Assembly (NCBI RefSeq): GCF_030295995.1
Contig: NZ_AP027365.1
Coordinates: forward strand, 1,674,001 to 1,738,000
From: Thalassotalea hakodatensis
Lineage (GTDB): Bacteria > Pseudomonadota > Gammaproteobacteria > Enterobacterales > Alteromonadaceae
Direction: 5' to 3'
DNA length: 64,000 nt
Position numbers and translations under genes: made by a program. The notes under the pieces were generated by a model. The model did not search any database. It was not told the origin of the DNA and saw nothing but the letters and a program-made list of their open reading frames with translations. How positions within the stretch are numbered: the first letter of the stretch is position 1; each line of letters opens with the position of its first letter. Below, one piece after another: positions 45,950-56,540 of the stretch.

Positions 45950-48079
45950 ATGTTCAATCCAGTAACAAAATCATTCCAATTTGGCCAACATACGGTCACA
46001 TTGGAAACAGGTGCGATAGCACGTCAAGCAACTGCAGCTGTCATGGCAAGCATGGACGATACATCAGTATTAGTTTCTGTAGTCGCAAAAAAAGATGCAG
46101 TTGAAGGCCAAGACTTCTTCCCACTAACGGTTAATTACCAAGAGCGTACTTACGCTGCAGGTAAAATTCCAGGTGGCTTTTTTAAACGTGAAGGCCGCCC
46201 TTCAGAAGAAGAAACATTAATTGCACGCTTAATTGACCGCCCAATTCGTCCGTTATTTCCTGAAGGATTTACAAACGAAGTTCAGGTTATTATCACGGTT
46301 GTTTCAGCAAACCCTGAAATTTCACCTGATATTATTTCACTATTAGGTACTTCTGCTGCCTTAGCTATTTCTGGTGCACCATTTAATGGCCCAGTTGGTG
46401 CAGCACGTGTTGGTTACTCTGATGGAAAATATCTCCTTAACCCGCTTCAATCTGAACTTGAGTCTTCTCAATTAGATTTAGTGGTTTCTGGTACTGAGTC
46501 AGCGGTATTAATGGTTGAGTCTGAAGCAGACGTTTTATCTGAAGAAGTTATGTTAGGTGCCGTTGTATACGGCCATGAGCAAATGCAAACGGCAATTACG
46601 GCGATTAATGAATTTGCTGCAGAAGTTGCAACACCTTCATGGGAGTGGTCTGCGCCAGCGAAAAACGTTGATTTAGCAACCAAAATCGCTGAACTTGCAA
46701 CCGAGCAAGTGAATGATGCATATCAAATTACCGAAAAAGCAGCACGTTATGAAAAAGTTGCTGAAATTCGTAATGCCGTTCTAGCACAATTAGAAGAAGC
46801 TGATGCTGAATTGAATGTTCAAGAAGCAAAAGATTTATTCCATGATTTAGAAAAAACAATCGTGCGTGGTCGTATTACACAAGGTTCTCCTCGTATTGAT
46901 GGTCGTGATCCAGAAATGATCCGTGCATTAGACGTAATGACGGGTGTATTACCAAGAACTCATGGTTCATCTGTATTTACGCGTGGTGAAACACAAGCCT
47001 TAGTAACAGCTACTTTAGGTACGCAGCGTGATGCACAACGTATTGATACTATTATGGGTGAGAAAACTGACAACTTTATGTTGCATTATAACTTCCCTCC
47101 ATACTGTGTAGGTGAAACGGGTTTTGTTGGTTCACCAAAACGTCGTGAAATTGGCCATGGTCGTTTAGCTAAACGTGGTATGTTAGCGGTTATGCCTTCA
47201 GTTGATGACTTCCCGTATTCTGTACGTGTAGTATCTGAAATTACTGAATCAAATGGTTCATCTTCAATGGCTTCTGTTTGTGGTACTTCGCTTGCGTTAA
47301 TGGATGCTGGTGTGCCAATTAAAGCCTCTGTTGCGGGTATCGCGATGGGTCTCGTGAAAGAAGGCGATGACTTTGTTGTGCTTTCTGATATTTTAGGCGA
47401 CGAAGATCACTTAGGTGATATGGATTTCAAAGTAGCTGGTACTACTGAAGGTATTACTGCGTTACAAATGGATATCAAAATTGAAGGTATCACGCAAGAA
47501 ATCATGCAAATTGCATTAAACCAAGCAAAAGGTGCGCGTACGCATATTCTTTCTGTAATGGATGATGCAATTAACGGTGCCCGTGACGATATCTCTGAAT
47601 TTGCCCCACGAATTCATACAATGAAAATCAACGCTGACAAAATTCGTGACGTTATTGGTAAAGGTGGTGCAACAATTCGCCAACTTACCGAAGAAACGGG
47701 TACAACGATTGAAATTGAAGATGATGGTACAGTAAAAATTGCTGCAACTGACGGCGAACAAGCAAAAGATGCGATTGCGCGTATTGAAGCATTAACGGCT
47801 GAAATTGAAGTGGGTTCGGTTTACACAGGTAAAGTTGTACGTATCGTAGACTTTGGTGCGTTTGTTAACGTTCTTCCTGGTAAAGATGGTTTAGTGCACA
47901 TTTCACAAATTGCCCATGAGCGTGTTAATGCAGTGACAGACGTATTGAACGAAGGTGAAGAAGTGACGGTTAAAGTGCTCGAAGTCGATCGTCAAGGTCG
48001 CGTACGTTTAAGCATGAAAGAATGCATTGAAAAACCAGCACAACCTGAAGAGTCATCTGACGATTCAGCTGCTGAATAA
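45950..48079 (+). CDS. pnp: Polyribonucleotide nucleotidyltransferase (PNPase)
   Basis: This 709-residue exoribonuclease degrades RNA with phosphate and is a degradosome partner. It has the two RNase PH domains (about 1-200 and 305-545; [22 protein letters not shown], and [19 protein letters not shown] with the metal Asp), the KH domain (about 550-610; [15 protein letters not shown]) and the S1 domain (about 620-690; [20 protein letters not shown]). Full length. The start has AAAGG upstream. Unlike in most gammaproteobacteria, rpsO is not the gene before it. The following gene is nlpI, as usual. Confidence 0.97.
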   Translation: MFNPVTKSFQFGQHTVTLETGAIARQATAAVMASMDDTSVLVSVVAKKDAVEGQDFFPLTVNYQERTYAAGKIPGGFFKREGRPSEEETLIARLIDRPIRPLFPEGFTNEVQVIITVVSANPEISPDIISLLGTSAALAISGAPFNGPVGAARVGYSDGKYLLNPLQSELESSQLDLVVSGTESAVLMVESEADVLSEEVMLGAVVYGHEQMQTAITAINEFAAEVATPSWEWSAPAKNVDLATKIAELATEQVNDAYQITEKAARYEKVAEIRNAVLAQLEEADAELNVQEAKDLFHDLEKTIVRGRITQGSPRIDGRDPEMIRALDVMTGVLPRTHGSSVFTRGETQALVTATLGTQRDAQRIDTIMGEKTDNFMLHYNFPPYCVGETGFVGSPKRREIGHGRLAKRGMLAVMPSVDDFPYSVRVVSEITESNGSSSMASVCGTSLALMDAGVPIKASVAGIAMGLVKEGDDFVVLSDILGDEDHLGDMDFKVAGTTEGITALQMDIKIEGITQEIMQIALNQAKGARTHILSVMDDAINGARDDISEFAPRIHTMKINADKIRDVIGKGGATIRQLTEETGTTIEIEDDGTVKIAATDGEQAKDAIARIEALTAEIEVGSVYTGKVVRIVDFGAFVNVLPGKDGLVHISQIAHERVNAVTDVLNEGEEVTVKVLEVDRQGRVRLSMKECIEKPAQPEESSDDSAAE

Positions 48080-48094
48080 CGTTAAATCGTGTTG

Positions 48095-48121
48095 AAAAAG
48101 GAGCCTTAGGCTCCTTTTTTT
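48095..48121 (+). terminator. Terminator after pnp
   Basis: AAAAAGGAGCC / GGCTCCTTTTTTT with a TTA loop. Confidence 0.9.
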
Positions 48122-48204
48122 GTCTCATGGATGTAGATAACTACTCGCATTCATTAATAGCATGAGTATAATCAAACAGACATATTATAAAGGCTGAATT
48201 ATTC

Positions 48205-49098
48205 GTGAAAGTATTATTATCTTCCTCGCTTGTGTTAGGGCTTGTCGCTATTTTACAAGGCTGCGCTGCTACTTCTTCCACATCAAATACTTATATTGAT
48301 CAACTCGTTATTGCTGAGCCTTTACCGGTAAATTATAAAAGTGAAGTAGCAATTGCCAGAATGAGTGATGTCATTCATCGCGCTGAAATTACTGATGAGC
48401 AACGCGCTCAGCTTTTTTATGACCGTGGTGTCATTTATGACAGTGTTGGTTTGCGTTCGTTAGCAAGGCTAGATTTTAATCGTGCACTACGCTTAAAACC
48501 TGATTTGGTTGAGGCTTATAATTTTTTAGGTATTCATTACACGCAAATGCAAGAATACGAACAAGCTTATGAATCGTTTGACGCTACTCTAGAACTTGCA
48601 CCTGATCACCAGTATGCATATTTAAACCGAGGTATCGCGCTTTATTATGGTGATCGTGCTTCATTAGCTGTTAATGATCTACGTGAATTCTATCAACAAA
48701 GTGAAAATGATCCATACAGACTGTTATGGTTATATATAGGCGAACAAAGAGTAAATGCTGATGAAGCTTTAGTTAACCTTAAATCTCGCGCTAAAAATAT
48801 TAGCGACAACAGTTGGGCAAAATCAATTGTCAATTTATATGCGGGTAATATTAGTCAAAGTCATTTTATTGATACCGTCACTGAAGATATACATTCGAAC
48901 AAGCAATTTAGTGAACGATTATGTGAGGCATATTTTTATCTTGGAAAGTTAAACCTACTCAAGGGAAACAAAAGAGCAGCAGCTAATTTTTATAAACTTG
49001 CATTGAGTACCAATGTTTATGAGTTTGTTGAACATCGCTATGCACAGCTAGAACTCGATTTACTAAAAAGTCCAAAAATACAATTTCCTGACTCTTAA
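48205..49098 (+). CDS. nlpI: NlpI-like TPR lipoprotein
   Basis: This 297-residue lipoprotein (LVAILQGC, Cys20) has TPR repeats from about 65 (AQLFYDRGVIYDSVGLRSLAR, then AYNFLGIHYTQMQEYEQAYE, then AYLNRGIALYY). NlpI is an outer-membrane adaptor for peptidoglycan endopeptidases and Prc. The pnp-nlpI order is conserved, which supports the name. The next gene follows within 10 bp. Confidence 0.9.
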   Translation: MKVLLSSSLVLGLVAILQGCAATSSTSNTYIDQLVIAEPLPVNYKSEVAIARMSDVIHRAEITDEQRAQLFYDRGVIYDSVGLRSLARLDFNRALRLKPDLVEAYNFLGIHYTQMQEYEQAYESFDATLELAPDHQYAYLNRGIALYYGDRASLAVNDLREFYQQSENDPYRLLWLYIGEQRVNADEALVNLKSRAKNISDNSWAKSIVNLYAGNISQSHFIDTVTEDIHSNKQFSERLCEAYFYLGKLNLLKGNKRAAANFYKLALSTNVYEFVEHRYAQLELDLLKSPKIQFPDS

Positions 49099-49107
49099 GC
49101 AAAAGCT

Positions 49108-50472
49108 ATGAGGTTGAAAAACCTGATCATATCGGTATGCGCTGTTATACTTTTAGTCATACCGTTGCTATTACCTGCGATTACTAATGTTGCTTTAGAA
49201 CGTGATATCGCCCCTTCATGGTTGCAAACTTATGGGGCGTACAAAGAATTACCTGCTTATTATCATTTTTTAAGAAGAAATCACAAAGTCGATAGTGAAA
49301 AGTGGCTTCGTGCCAGTATTAAACTATCGGTTGATATACCTGAAGTAAGTTATGAAGTTTCTGAGTATTATCGGCATTTAGGTCGCGATAACCAGGCGCT
49401 ATTTTGGTTAAAAAAATCAGCGAACAAAGGTGTTGAAAAAGCAATATTGCGCTTAGCTAAATATTATATTGCTGAAAAACAAGTCGTGAAAGCAGATCGT
49501 TTACTTTCTTCATCTATGCAACACCGAGACGTACTCGAACTATCAATAGAAACCGCGCTAATGTTGGGTGATGAACTTCAATTTAAAGAGCGAAAAAATA
49601 TACTGGCCAATATTGATAAACGTGCTCCATTACTTGTTACACTCTCTAACTTTTCAATTTTCGAACAGCTACAACCTTTGAATCGCCAATGTGTCATAAA
49701 TATTCAACCCATAGCGACAAAGCTCAACGACTTAATTTTATTACAGCATCGTATAAGCGAATTGTCAGCCTTCCCAATAAACGACTTTATTTGTTTCGAA
49801 AAGCCGTTGTATCATCCGTTAAAAGCCTTAGCATGCTTTCATCAAAACGCTGAACGTATTCAGTGTAATGTGAATATTTGGCAATCATATCCATTAACGC
49901 ATGTAGACTATTTATTGATCATGTCCCCAGAAGGAGGGGCTAACGTTGATCATGGCATTATTTATATTGATCGGCACGATACAATTGATGTATTAGTGCA
50001 TGAATTGATGCACTCTTTCGGCTTTATTGATGAGTATCCACTACCACTGAACCATCAACGATGTTCAACTGCGCAAACTAAACCATTTGCACATAACGTC
50101 GTGGTATTGGAAAACGAGGTGTTATATGGAGATCGAAAAAAATTGAGAACGAAAGTGTTAGAACAACTGCCATGGCGTGATCATATTTTACCGACTACAC
50201 CAATTTTAACTGCGGTTGAAAATGGCTGGCAAGTAGGTACTTCTGAAATGCAAAATAACCTTGTCGGTTTATACCATAGCAGAACTTGCCATGGGAATCG
50301 CACAGGTAACAAAACCGCTATTAAGCTACAAGCATTTAAACCAATACAATCAAAAACAAAACTAGAATATTTTGAATTAAAAGTGCCAACATTATATTGG
50401 CAAATACTTAAACAGCAGCCAAAACGATTTTTGATGCCTGATCACCGAGTTAATGCAAAACGTTTACATTAA
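49108..50472 (+). CDS. Membrane-anchored Sel1/TPR-like protein with a zinc-metalloprotease motif
   Basis: This 454-residue protein has one N-terminal membrane helix (7-27) and a Sel1/TPR-like helical part (about 60-140; EVSEYYRHLGRDNQALFWLKKSANKG). Its C-terminal part contains HELMHSFGFIDEY at 298-310, the HExxHxxG/xDEY form seen in M64-like and related zinc peptidases. A full M64 domain is not recognised. It follows nlpI by 9 bp, so co-expression and a role with NlpI in envelope proteolysis are plausible. Several Cys residues (195, 229, 243, 253, 318) may form disulfides in the periplasm. Confidence 0.7.
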   Translation: MRLKNLIISVCAVILLVIPLLLPAITNVALERDIAPSWLQTYGAYKELPAYYHFLRRNHKVDSEKWLRASIKLSVDIPEVSYEVSEYYRHLGRDNQALFWLKKSANKGVEKAILRLAKYYIAEKQVVKADRLLSSSMQHRDVLELSIETALMLGDELQFKERKNILANIDKRAPLLVTLSNFSIFEQLQPLNRQCVINIQPIATKLNDLILLQHRISELSAFPINDFICFEKPLYHPLKALACFHQNAERIQCNVNIWQSYPLTHVDYLLIMSPEGGANVDHGIIYIDRHDTIDVLVHELMHSFGFIDEYPLPLNHQRCSTAQTKPFAHNVVVLENEVLYGDRKKLRTKVLEQLPWRDHILPTTPILTAVENGWQVGTSEMQNNLVGLYHSRTCHGNRTGNKTAIKLQAFKPIQSKTKLEYFELKVPTLYWQILKQQPKRFLMPDHRVNAKRLH

Positions 50473-50483
50473 CAAAGGTTAAG

Positions 50484-50687
50484 CTACTGATTTATAATTG
50501 GTTGTCTAGAGATGTTAGCCTCTCTTAATGATATTTTTTTATTGATATCTGTTTTCTTGTTTATCGGTATGTGCGTTGTTGGCCAGTTAATATTATTTGT
50601 TATATTCTTTGCATGTCTCTGTGTGAATTGTTGTGTTTGGGGTAATAACGATTGATTTTTTGCATTGAACCACGAAAATAAAGCCAT
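50484..50687 (-). CDS. Small hypothetical protein, doubtful
   Basis: This 67-codon frame starts at ATG 50687 with AGGTG 7 nt upstream and encodes MALFSWFNAKNQS followed by a polar, Asn/Lys/Thr-rich stretch. It lies alone in the 369-bp gap between two plus-strand genes. No family is recognised, and the composition could be that of a chance frame. The remaining gap contains a possible -10 (TATACT at about 50804) for the cysteine desulfurase gene. Confidence 0.25.
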   Translation of the reverse strand: MALFSWFNAKNQSLLPQTQQFTQRHAKNITNNINWPTTHIPINKKTDINKKISLREANISRQPIINQ

Positions 50688-50841
50688 GAGATACACCTAG
50701 CAATTTACCTAATTAAGTTATAGTCAATATTTCACTTTTTACATAAGACGAAAAAGTAACTAACAGGAAAATATTATTAAAAATTTGTATTAAGGATGGG
50801 GTATACTCGTTGCAAATTTATGATGCTTTTTTTATTGTTTA

Positions 50842-52494
50842 ATGACGTCTGTGGAACTTACTCAATTACGCCGAACTTTCCCTTTGTTGAATCAAGAAAT
50901 CAACGGAAATGAAATTATTTATTTCGATAATGCAGCGACTACACAAAAACCCAAAAGTGTAGTTGAAGCAATACAAACCTATTATCAACAAAGTAATGCT
51001 AATGTTCATCGTTCAGCACATTCTTTAGCGAGTAAGGCAACAACGCAATTTGAAGACACTCGAATTGCTGTTCAGCAGTTAATTAATGCAAAACATTCAC
51101 ACGAAGTAATTTGGACTAGTGGTACCACAGAAGCCATCAATCTTGTTGCCTATTCTTGGGGAAGATCTCAATTAACAGTGGGTGATGAAATAATTGTTAG
51201 TCAGGCAGAGCATCACGCTAATATTGTACCTTGGCAACAACTTGAAAAAGAAATAGGCATAAAGTTACGCATCATTGAGCTGACCGAAACAGGTATTATT
51301 GATGTACATTCATTCGAAACATTACTATCAGAAAAAACAAAATTAGTGTCGATTAATCACATCTCAAATGTGATCGGTAAAGTAAATCCGATTGAGGATG
51401 TGATTGTCAAAGCTAAGGCCGTTGGTGCGAAAGTACTGCTTGATGCTGCTCAATCAATTGCCCATCTATCTATTGATGTACAACAACTTGATTGTGACTT
51501 TATGGTATTTTCTGCGCACAAAATGTATGGCCCTACTGGTGTAGGTTGCCTTTATGGAAAAGCAGAACTCCTCAATGCCATGCCGCCTTATAAAACCGGC
51601 GGAGAAATGATCAAAAAAGTGAGTTTCATCTCAGGCACTACTTTCAATACTCTACCTTACAAATTTGAAACAGGTACACCGAATATCGCGGGAGTCATTG
51701 GTTTTAATGCGGCAATTAATTTTCTAAAACTGAACCCAAAAGCAAGAGATAAAGAAAAGGCGCTTACTCAATATACTTATCAGCAATTATTAGCTTTAAA
51801 GCCTTTAACCTTGTTAGTTGCTGAACAACCAGACATTGGCATATTTTCGTTTAATATCGAATCAGTCCACCCACAAGACGTTGCTAGTTATCTGGATAGT
51901 AAGGGCGTAGCAGTAAGAGGAGGGCATCATTGTGCGATGCCTTTAATGGAATACTTCGCTGTGCAAGGTTGTATTAGAGTATCGTTAGCACTTTATAATA
52001 CAAAAGAAGAAGTTGATAAATTAATAACCTTGCTAAAAAGCTTTCTCACTGAAAATGAGAGATCAAATGTCACGCGTAAAACAGTAGTGCTTCCTAACGA
52101 TATTATGCCTTTATTTGCACAGGCAAAGTCTTGGGATGCTAAGCACCGCCAAATTATGTTGCTTGGTAAAACGTTGACTGCAATGCCCGATGCATTGAAA
52201 ACCGATGAAACACTCGTTGATGGCTGTGAAAGTGATGCATGGCTGTATGTTTATGTGAATGACAAAAATGAAGTGGTCATTCAGGCATTTTCACAAGCTA
52301 AAATTATCAAAGGATTATTAGTTATTGTGCAAAAAGCGGTAAACAATAAGCCAGTACAGTACGTTAAATCGTTTGATTTTAATAAGTATTTTGATTCACT
52401 AGGGCTACTTCAACATTTAAGCCCATCCCGCGGTAATGGGCTATTAGCGATTGTAAATAAAATAAAGCGTGTTATTGCTTATTCTGATACTTAA
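50842..52494 (+). CDS. csdA: CsdA-CsdE fusion: cysteine desulfurase plus SufE-like sulfur acceptor
   Basis: This is a 550-residue fusion. The N-terminal part (1-405) is a SufS/CsdA-type PLP cysteine desulfurase, with AEHHANIVPW, DAAQSIAH, SAHKMYGPTG (PLP Lys) and RGGHHCAMPL (persulfide Cys). The C-terminal part (about 420-545) is a SufE/CsdE domain with LVDGCESDAWLYV holding the acceptor Cys. In E. coli csdA, csdE and csdL are separate genes serving the cyclic t6A modification of tRNA. The convergent neighbour here is TcdA/CsdL, overlapping by 4 bp. No Shine-Dalgarno sequence is visible before the ATG. Confidence 0.9.
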   Translation: MTSVELTQLRRTFPLLNQEINGNEIIYFDNAATTQKPKSVVEAIQTYYQQSNANVHRSAHSLASKATTQFEDTRIAVQQLINAKHSHEVIWTSGTTEAINLVAYSWGRSQLTVGDEIIVSQAEHHANIVPWQQLEKEIGIKLRIIELTETGIIDVHSFETLLSEKTKLVSINHISNVIGKVNPIEDVIVKAKAVGAKVLLDAAQSIAHLSIDVQQLDCDFMVFSAHKMYGPTGVGCLYGKAELLNAMPPYKTGGEMIKKVSFISGTTFNTLPYKFETGTPNIAGVIGFNAAINFLKLNPKARDKEKALTQYTYQQLLALKPLTLLVAEQPDIGIFSFNIESVHPQDVASYLDSKGVAVRGGHHCAMPLMEYFAVQGCIRVSLALYNTKEEVDKLITLLKSFLTENERSNVTRKTVVLPNDIMPLFAQAKSWDAKHRQIMLLGKTLTAMPDALKTDETLVDGCESDAWLYVYVNDKNEVVIQAFSQAKIIKGLLVIVQKAVNNKPVQYVKSFDFNKYFDSLGLLQHLSPSRGNGLLAIVNKIKRVIAYSDT

Positions 52495-53288
52495 CGTTCA
52501 TTTTTTAATCGTGCTTTTTTAGTGATTTTATCTAATGCTTTACCTACAGCAAAAAAGGCGAAGCTTGCAGTTACATGGGTAGCCGCACCAAAGCCACCAC
52601 TGCAATCAAGGCGCATTGCACCGTCGTTAGACTGTTTAGCCTGACATACTTCACCTGAGCCATCAGGGTAGTTTAATTGCTCGGTTGAAAAAACGGCATC
52701 AACACCGAATTTTCTTTTAGTATTGCGGCTAAAGTTAAACTCCCGACGGAGTTGATTTCTTACTTTTGATAATAAGGGATCTTGATAAGTATGCGCGAGA
52801 TCTGAGATAGCAATTTTACTTGGATCGGTTTGCCCACCAGCGCCCCCCACAGTGACTAAATTTATTTTATTTCGCTTACAGTGAGCTATCATTGCTGTTT
52901 TGATTTGTACAGAATCAATAGCATCAATGACATAGTCATAACCTTTATCCATTAAATCGGCTAAATTTTCTTTCGTAACAAAATCTTCAATACAATGAAC
53001 AATGCAATCAGGGTTAATAAGTGAGATGCGTTCAGCCATCACATCAACTTTACTTTGACCGACAGTAGCAGTAAGGGCATGTATTTGCCTGTTAGTATTC
53101 GTCGTGCAAATGTCATCTAAATCAATTAAGGTGAGGGTGCTTACACCAGTTCGAGCCAGCGATTCAGCCACCCAAGAGCCAACACCACCGATGCCTACAA
53201 CACAAATGTGTGAATTTTGAATAGCAGCAGTACCTACTTGTCCGTATAAACGTTCGATACCGCCAAATCTTGTTTGATAATCTGACAT
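52491..53288 (-). CDS. tcdA: tRNA threonylcarbamoyladenosine dehydratase TcdA/CsdL
   Basis: This 265-residue ThiF/E1-like enzyme uses ATP to cyclise t6A to ct6A in tRNA. It has the nucleotide motif VVGIGGVGSWVAESLARTG near 31, the NTNRQIHAL segment near 64 (adenylation), DAIDSVQIKTAMI near 121, and GGAGGQTDPSKI near 147. It accepts sulfur carrier help from CsdA/CsdE in E. coli. It is convergent with the CsdA-CsdE fusion gene, and the two stop codons interlock. Confidence 0.93.
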   Translation of the reverse strand: MSDYQTRFGGIERLYGQVGTAAIQNSHICVVGIGGVGSWVAESLARTGVSTLTLIDLDDICTTNTNRQIHALTATVGQSKVDVMAERISLINPDCIVHCIEDFVTKENLADLMDKGYDYVIDAIDSVQIKTAMIAHCKRNKINLVTVGGAGGQTDPSKIAISDLAHTYQDPLLSKVRNQLRREFNFSRNTKRKFGVDAVFSTEQLNYPDGSGEVCQAKQSNDGAMRLDCSGGFGAATHVTASFAFFAVGKALDKITKKARLKNER

Positions 53289-53359
53289 AACACGACAACT
53301 AAACTAAAAAGTTGGCGCATTATATAGTCAGTACTTCTATTAGGCAAAACTGTATTTTA

Positions 53360-53626
53360 TTAGCAACACATTCCTTTTAAATATGGGCAATCTTTTACAT
53401 GTGCTTTAATCGTTCCTGAAAGAGTATTAATGTTATTTAACAATCTATTCAATCTGTTATCTATTATCACACCAAAAGTTATGGTCATTAATAGTAATAA
53501 TGGTAACACAACAAAAGCACCAAATGCTGATATGGGATAATAAAATGGTATTACTGCGAAGGTAATAAAAATTACCAATATAAATAAACTGTGTACTGTT
53601 TGAATGAAGCGTATCGTTTTTATCAT
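53360..53626 (-). CDS. Small two-helix membrane protein, unknown
   Basis: This is an 88-residue protein with two hydrophobic segments (about 8-28 and 32-54) and a Cys-rich end (DCPYLKGMCC). AGGAGG stands 7 nt before the ATG at 53626, a strong ribosome-binding site, so this start is preferred over 53686. No family is recognised. It lies alone between tcdA and the GlxA-type gene. The terminal Cys pair could bind metal or be a lipid or redox site, but nothing shows which. Confidence 0.65.
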   Translation of the reverse strand: MIKTIRFIQTVHSLFILVIFITFAVIPFYYPISAFGAFVVLPLLLLMTITFGVIIDNRLNRLLNNINTLSGTIKAHVKDCPYLKGMCC

Positions 53627-53741
53627 GTGAATTTCCTCCTGAAGGCTCACCAAGTCAAGTTTATGGCTTGCGCATTTAATCAACAAGTGTCATATTTGAC
53701 ATATTAAAAGGTGAAAGTGACAGTGTTGTACTGGGTGTGTA

Positions 53742-54731
53742 ATGAATATTGGTTTAATTGCAGTAAACAATTGTATGGTTTCGGGCATTTATGGTGTGCT
53801 TGATATTTTTTATACAGCCAACTTCTGTATTGAAAAAAAATACGGTAAAAATAGTAAACATCACTTTAATTGCAATATATATACGATTGATGATCGCCCA
53901 GTAAAAGGTTTTAATGGAATCGAAATAAAACCAACAGCATCAATTAAAACAAACGATGCGTTAGATATTTTGATTATTTCAGCCAGTGCAGAAATTGTTG
54001 TTGAGTGCTGTCAAGAATCAACAGAAATAGAACATCAGGGTGCAATAATCAATTGGTTAACCTACTACCATCAGTTAGGTACCGTTGTAGCAAGTTACTG
54101 TACAGGAGCCTTTTTGTTAGCTACTAGCGGGCTATTAACTGGAAAACTAGCGACAACACATTGGCGAAATGCAGACATGTTTAGACGCTTATATCCCAAT
54201 ATTAAGTTAACCTCAGATGAGTTAATTGTAGATAATGGCGATACTATTTGTTCAGGTGGCTCAATATCTTATATTGATTTGTCTTTATATTTAATCAATA
54301 AATATATCGGTAAAGATATCAGTGCTGAATGTGCGAAACTATTAGTGTTTGATCCAATACGGGAGAAGCAGTCGCCTTATGTGAGTTTCGAAAAGCAAAA
54401 GGATCATCACGATCAGGCTATTTTGAAAGCACAAGAATACATCGAAAGTCATTATCAACAAGACATATCAATAGAGGCGTTAGCTGAAAGGGTAGGTTTG
54501 GGATCTCGTACCTTCAAACGACGTTTTAAACAAGCAACGTCAGAAAATCCTTTAACGTATTTGCAGCGAATACGGGTTGAGCAAGCAAAATTGAAATTAG
54601 AAAACTCCACTGAATCAATCAACAAAATTATTTGGTCAGTTGGATATGAAGACATTAGTAGTTTTCGACAATTATTTAAAAGATTTACTGGCTTAACACC
54701 GAAGGATTATCGTCAAAAATTTGCGGTATAA
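53742..54731 (+). CDS. GlxA-type transcriptional regulator (DJ-1/PfpI-like plus AraC)
   Basis: This 329-residue protein has an N-terminal DJ-1/PfpI-like amidotransferase-fold domain (1-190, with VASYCTGAFLLATSG at the nucleophile elbow, about 121) and a C-terminal AraC DNA-binding domain with two helix-turn-helix motifs (IEALAERVGLGSRTFKRRFK, then IIWSVGYEDISSFRQLFKRFTGLTPKDYR). Relatives control arginine, choline or betaine metabolism genes. No target gene is evident next to it, so its effector is unknown. Confidence 0.85.
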   Translation: MNIGLIAVNNCMVSGIYGVLDIFYTANFCIEKKYGKNSKHHFNCNIYTIDDRPVKGFNGIEIKPTASIKTNDALDILIISASAEIVVECCQESTEIEHQGAIINWLTYYHQLGTVVASYCTGAFLLATSGLLTGKLATTHWRNADMFRRLYPNIKLTSDELIVDNGDTICSGGSISYIDLSLYLINKYIGKDISAECAKLLVFDPIREKQSPYVSFEKQKDHHDQAILKAQEYIESHYQQDISIEALAERVGLGSRTFKRRFKQATSENPLTYLQRIRVEQAKLKLENSTESINKIIWSVGYEDISSFRQLFKRFTGLTPKDYRQKFAV

Positions 54732-54811
54732 ACGGTTAGAAAAAATGAATAATTATTTGAGTATTTATTTCAAATAGGTGTTTGATTTTTAGCGTTTCTG
54801 AGATAAAAAAA

Positions 54812-54834
54812 AGGGAACATGAAGCTCCCTTTTT
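54812..54834. terminator. Terminator after gltA
   Basis: AGGGA / TCCCT stem flanked by A- and T-runs; short, and it lies between convergent genes. Confidence 0.65.
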
Positions 54835-54853
54835 CGTAAAAATTAAATTTAAA

Positions 54854-56140
54854 TTATCTTTCAGATAATGCTTTAAATTCACGGTTGATATCGCCAACAT
54901 AGTTTTGACGAGGACGACCAATTTTCTGACCTGGTTGACCTAACATTTCATCCCAATGTGCAATCCAACCAACGGTGCGCGACATGGCGAAAATAACCGT
55001 AAACATATTTGTTGGAATACCGATTGCTTTTAAAATAATGCCTGAGTAGAAATCAACATTTGGATATAACTTCTTCTCAATGAAATATGGGTCTTCTAAT
55101 GCGACTTTTTCCAGTGCCATGGCTACGTCTAATAGCGGGTCTTTAACACCTAACTCGTTTAGTACTTCGTGGCAAGTATCACGCATTACCGTTGCGCGTG
55201 GGTCGAAATTCTTATACACACGGTGACCAAAGCCCATTAAACGGAAAGAGTCATTTTTATCTTTAGCACGTGCAACAAATTCGTCAACACGGCTCAAGTC
55301 GCCAATTTCTTCTAGCATGTTTAAGCACGCTTCATTAGCTCCGCCATGTGCAGGACCCCATAATGAGGCAACACCAGCAGCAATACATGCGTAAGGATTT
55401 GCGCCAGAAGAACCTGCTAAACGTACAGTAGAAGTAGAAGCATTTTGTTCATGATCAGCATGAAGCGTGAAAATGCGATCCATTGCGCGAGCAAGCGTAG
55501 GACTTACTTTATATTCTTCAGCAGGTACTGAAAACAACATGTGAAGGAAGTTTTCAGCATAAGTGAGGTCATTTCTAGGATAAACAAAAGGTTGACCAAT
55601 ACTATATTTATACGCCATTGCCGCAATTGTTGGCATTTTGGCAATCAAGCGATGTGCACTGCGCATACGCTGTACACGATCATTAATATCTAAGTCACTG
55701 TGGTAGAATGAAGATAGTGCGCCAACTACACCACAAACCATCGCCATTGGATGCGCATCAGGTAAAAAACCTTGGAAGAAGTGTGCTAACTTCTCGTGCA
55801 CCATCGTGTGGTTGGTAATAATGCCTTTAAATTCGTTATATTGCGCTTCTGTAGGTAGCTCACCATTTAGCAATGTGTAGCAAACTTCTAAATAATCTGC
55901 TTCTTTTGCTAGGTCGTCAATAGCGTATCCACGGTGTTGTAATACACCTTTACTGCCATCGATAAAGGTAATTGCTGATTCACAAGAAGCCGTAGCTAAA
56001 AAACCTGGGTCGTAAGTGAAGTAGCCTGCACCGCCTAAAGTGCGAATATCGATAACAGGATTGCCTGCAGTACCTTCAAGTACTGGTAATTCGGCAATTT
56101 GTTTGCCATCAATACTAAGAGTGGCTTTTGATTCAGCCAT
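54854..56140 (-). CDS. gltA: Citrate synthase (type II)
   Basis: This 428-residue enzyme condenses acetyl-CoA and oxaloacetate. Active-site segments are [10 protein letters not shown] near 228 (His), [14 protein letters not shown] near 305 (His and binding Arg) and an Asp in the C-terminal DFYSG region. Length and sequence fit the hexameric, NADH-sensitive type of gammaproteobacteria. It is divergent from sdhC, 400 bp away, the usual TCA layout. Confidence 0.97.
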   Translation of the reverse strand: MAESKATLSIDGKQIAELPVLEGTAGNPVIDIRTLGGAGYFTYDPGFLATASCESAITFIDGSKGVLQHRGYAIDDLAKEADYLEVCYTLLNGELPTEAQYNEFKGIITNHTMVHEKLAHFFQGFLPDAHPMAMVCGVVGALSSFYHSDLDINDRVQRMRSAHRLIAKMPTIAAMAYKYSIGQPFVYPRNDLTYAENFLHMLFSVPAEEYKVSPTLARAMDRIFTLHADHEQNASTSTVRLAGSSGANPYACIAAGVASLWGPAHGGANEACLNMLEEIGDLSRVDEFVARAKDKNDSFRLMGFGHRVYKNFDPRATVMRDTCHEVLNELGVKDPLLDVAMALEKVALEDPYFIEKKLYPNVDFYSGIILKAIGIPTNMFTVIFAMSRTVGWIAHWDEMLGQPGQKIGRPRQNYVGDINREFKALSER

Positions 56141-56540
56141 ATGTTTTATCCCCTATTTAATTCGTTTTCTGATCATCTGATAATTATAGAATGAAAAGAT
56201 AATCAGTTTTTATGAATATAAAACTGCGCCGTATTCTACTTCAAAACACCCCCCAAAAGTCAATTTAATTGTTATAAGATTAGACTAAAGTCATATGATT
56301 ATTTGTTATCGATTAAAAAATAAGCGCAAGCCCTTAAAAACAAGGAAAAATCTCGGGTAAGAAAATTGTAATTAAAAATTTAGAGCTATATAATCACATT
56401 GATCTGAGTAAAAGTTCTACAAACAAGGAAAGTTTTTAGTTTTTTGACTAAGATCGTTGGGGGGTTATTCATTTATATCGTAAAAATGGGTAACAAAAAA
56501 AGAAAGTTGAAGGCTCTAAAAGAGCACTTAGGCAACAATC
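56141..56540. promoter_or_regulatory. gltA/sdhC divergent control region
   Basis: This 400-bp AT-rich gap holds the divergent promoters; no operator motif was identified with confidence. Short frames of up to 93 codons occur but overlap sdhC and look like shadows. An 8-bp run of C (CACCCCCCAAAA) at about 56249-56260 is the only odd composition. Confidence 0.35.

Noticed and set aside
45790..45999. 69-codon minus-strand frame overlapping the start of pnp
   Set aside because: It overlaps the pnp leader hairpin and the 5' end of a certain gene; no homology and no ribosome-binding site.
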